DNA from: JBDTCS01 sp039923455
GTDB lineage: Bacteria; Bacteroidota; Ignavibacteria; Palsa-1295
NCBI GenBank assembly: GCA_039923455.1
Contig: JBDTCS010000061.1
Span: 1 to 7,060, forward strand
DNA: 7,060 nucleotides
Direction: 5' to 3'
The notes under the pieces are model-generated. The model saw only the letters and a list, made by a program, of their open reading frames with translations, ran no database searches and was not told the DNA's origin. The position numbers were made by a program, and so were the translations under genes. This document shows positions 6,791 through 7,060 of the stretch, one piece after another. Positions within the stretch are counted from its first letter, which is position 1, and each line of letters begins with the position of its first letter.

Positions 6791-6953
6791 TCAAACCTGC
6801 TAGAAATAAAAATTACCTATCTATAGTCCTACTCTAATTATCACGTCCCAATTTCACCAACCTAACGACGAATTTTCGTCGCGCTTTCACTGACGCACCA
6901 CTAATACTACACCGAAATCATGCCGATTGGATTTGGGTGTCGCTTAAAAATTA

Positions 6954-7060
6954 TTAATAAGTCTCTGACTTAAGAAAACGGAGCTGCGCTTTGAGCGATT
7001 GCATTCCGCTCCTGATGCGTGTTTTCACGGTTCCGAGCGGTATGGACACCTTTTCAGCGA
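6954..7060 (-). CDS. ECF-type RNA polymerase sigma factor, C-terminal end (5' part outside window)
   Basis: On the minus strand an open frame enters from the right edge (first full codon 7056-7058) and ends at TAA 6954-6956, giving 34 residues. The sequence AEKVSIPLGTVKTRIRSGMQ is the second half of sigma region 4.2: the helix-turn-helix with the SIPLGTVKTR recognition helix that contacts the -35 element. It is followed by a short tail, SLKAQLRFLKSETY. The length and pattern fit ECF (group 4) sigma factors. It is directly upstream of, and in the same direction as, a ChrR-like cupin anti-sigma gene, which strongly supports the pairing. Regions 2 and the rest of 4 are outside the window, so the ECF subgroup cannot be set. 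Confidence 0.88.
   Translation of the reverse strand, partial: AEKVSIPLGTVKTRIRSGMQSLKAQLRFLKSETY

Larger units (their letters stand above)
6640..6953. other. 314-bp AT-rich spacer between sigma and anti-sigma genes
   Basis: No coding region is supported here; stops are frequent in all frames. From left to right it contains the anti-sigma ribosome site, the inverted repeat, the direct repeat, a candidate promoter, and a small hairpin CGACGAA-TT-TTCGTCG (6866-6881) lying 72 bp after the sigma stop. That hairpin lacks a following T-run on the minus strand, so it is a poor terminator. No tRNA or recognised riboswitch was seen. Confidence 0.6.

Noticed and set aside
6866..6881. Hairpin CGACGAA-TT-TTCGTCG as terminator of the sigma gene
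   Set aside because: No T-run follows on the minus strand and it is 72 bp from the stop; kept only as a note in the spacer description.

Overview
The window looks like chromosomal DNA of a Bacteroidota/Chlorobi-group (FCB) bacterium, possibly an Ignavibacteria- or Kapabacteria-like lineage. The basis is two different genes ending in a type IX secretion (Por) sorting domain, a TonB-dependent outer-membrane receptor ending in Phe, moderate base composition and mostly AT-rich leaders without a strong Shine-Dalgarno. The placement is inferred from protein style and not from any marker gene.

Layout, left to right. 1-643 (+) is the 3' end of an M1-aminopeptidase-like secreted protein. It faces, across 14 bp, a minus-strand block that fills the rest of the window. 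In transcription order (right to left) the block holds: the last 34 codons of an ECF sigma factor (6954-7060); an unusual 314-bp AT-rich spacer with a direct repeat, an inverted repeat and a possible promoter; a ChrR-like cupin anti-sigma factor (6013-6639) with a strong terminator; a DUF4331 protein carrying a signal peptide and a T9SS sorting domain (3602-5731), also with a strong terminator; a TonB-dependent receptor with a His-rich plug (1367-3427); and an atypical SDR/NDUFA9-like NAD(P)-binding protein (658-1332), probably co-transcribed with the receptor.

A reasonable working model is a sigma/anti-sigma switch (the cupin being a likely Zn-binding stress or redox sensor) lying next to a cell-surface/outer-membrane pair: the DUF4331 protein exported through T9SS, and a TonB-dependent importer. 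The shared direction suggests a regulon, but the terminators after the anti-sigma and DUF4331 genes mean they are separate transcription units, and no sequence here proves that the sigma factor controls the downstream genes. The substrate is unknown; the histidines of the receptor plug make a metal or metal complex a testable guess. No tRNA, rRNA, CRISPR, insertion sequence or attachment site was seen.
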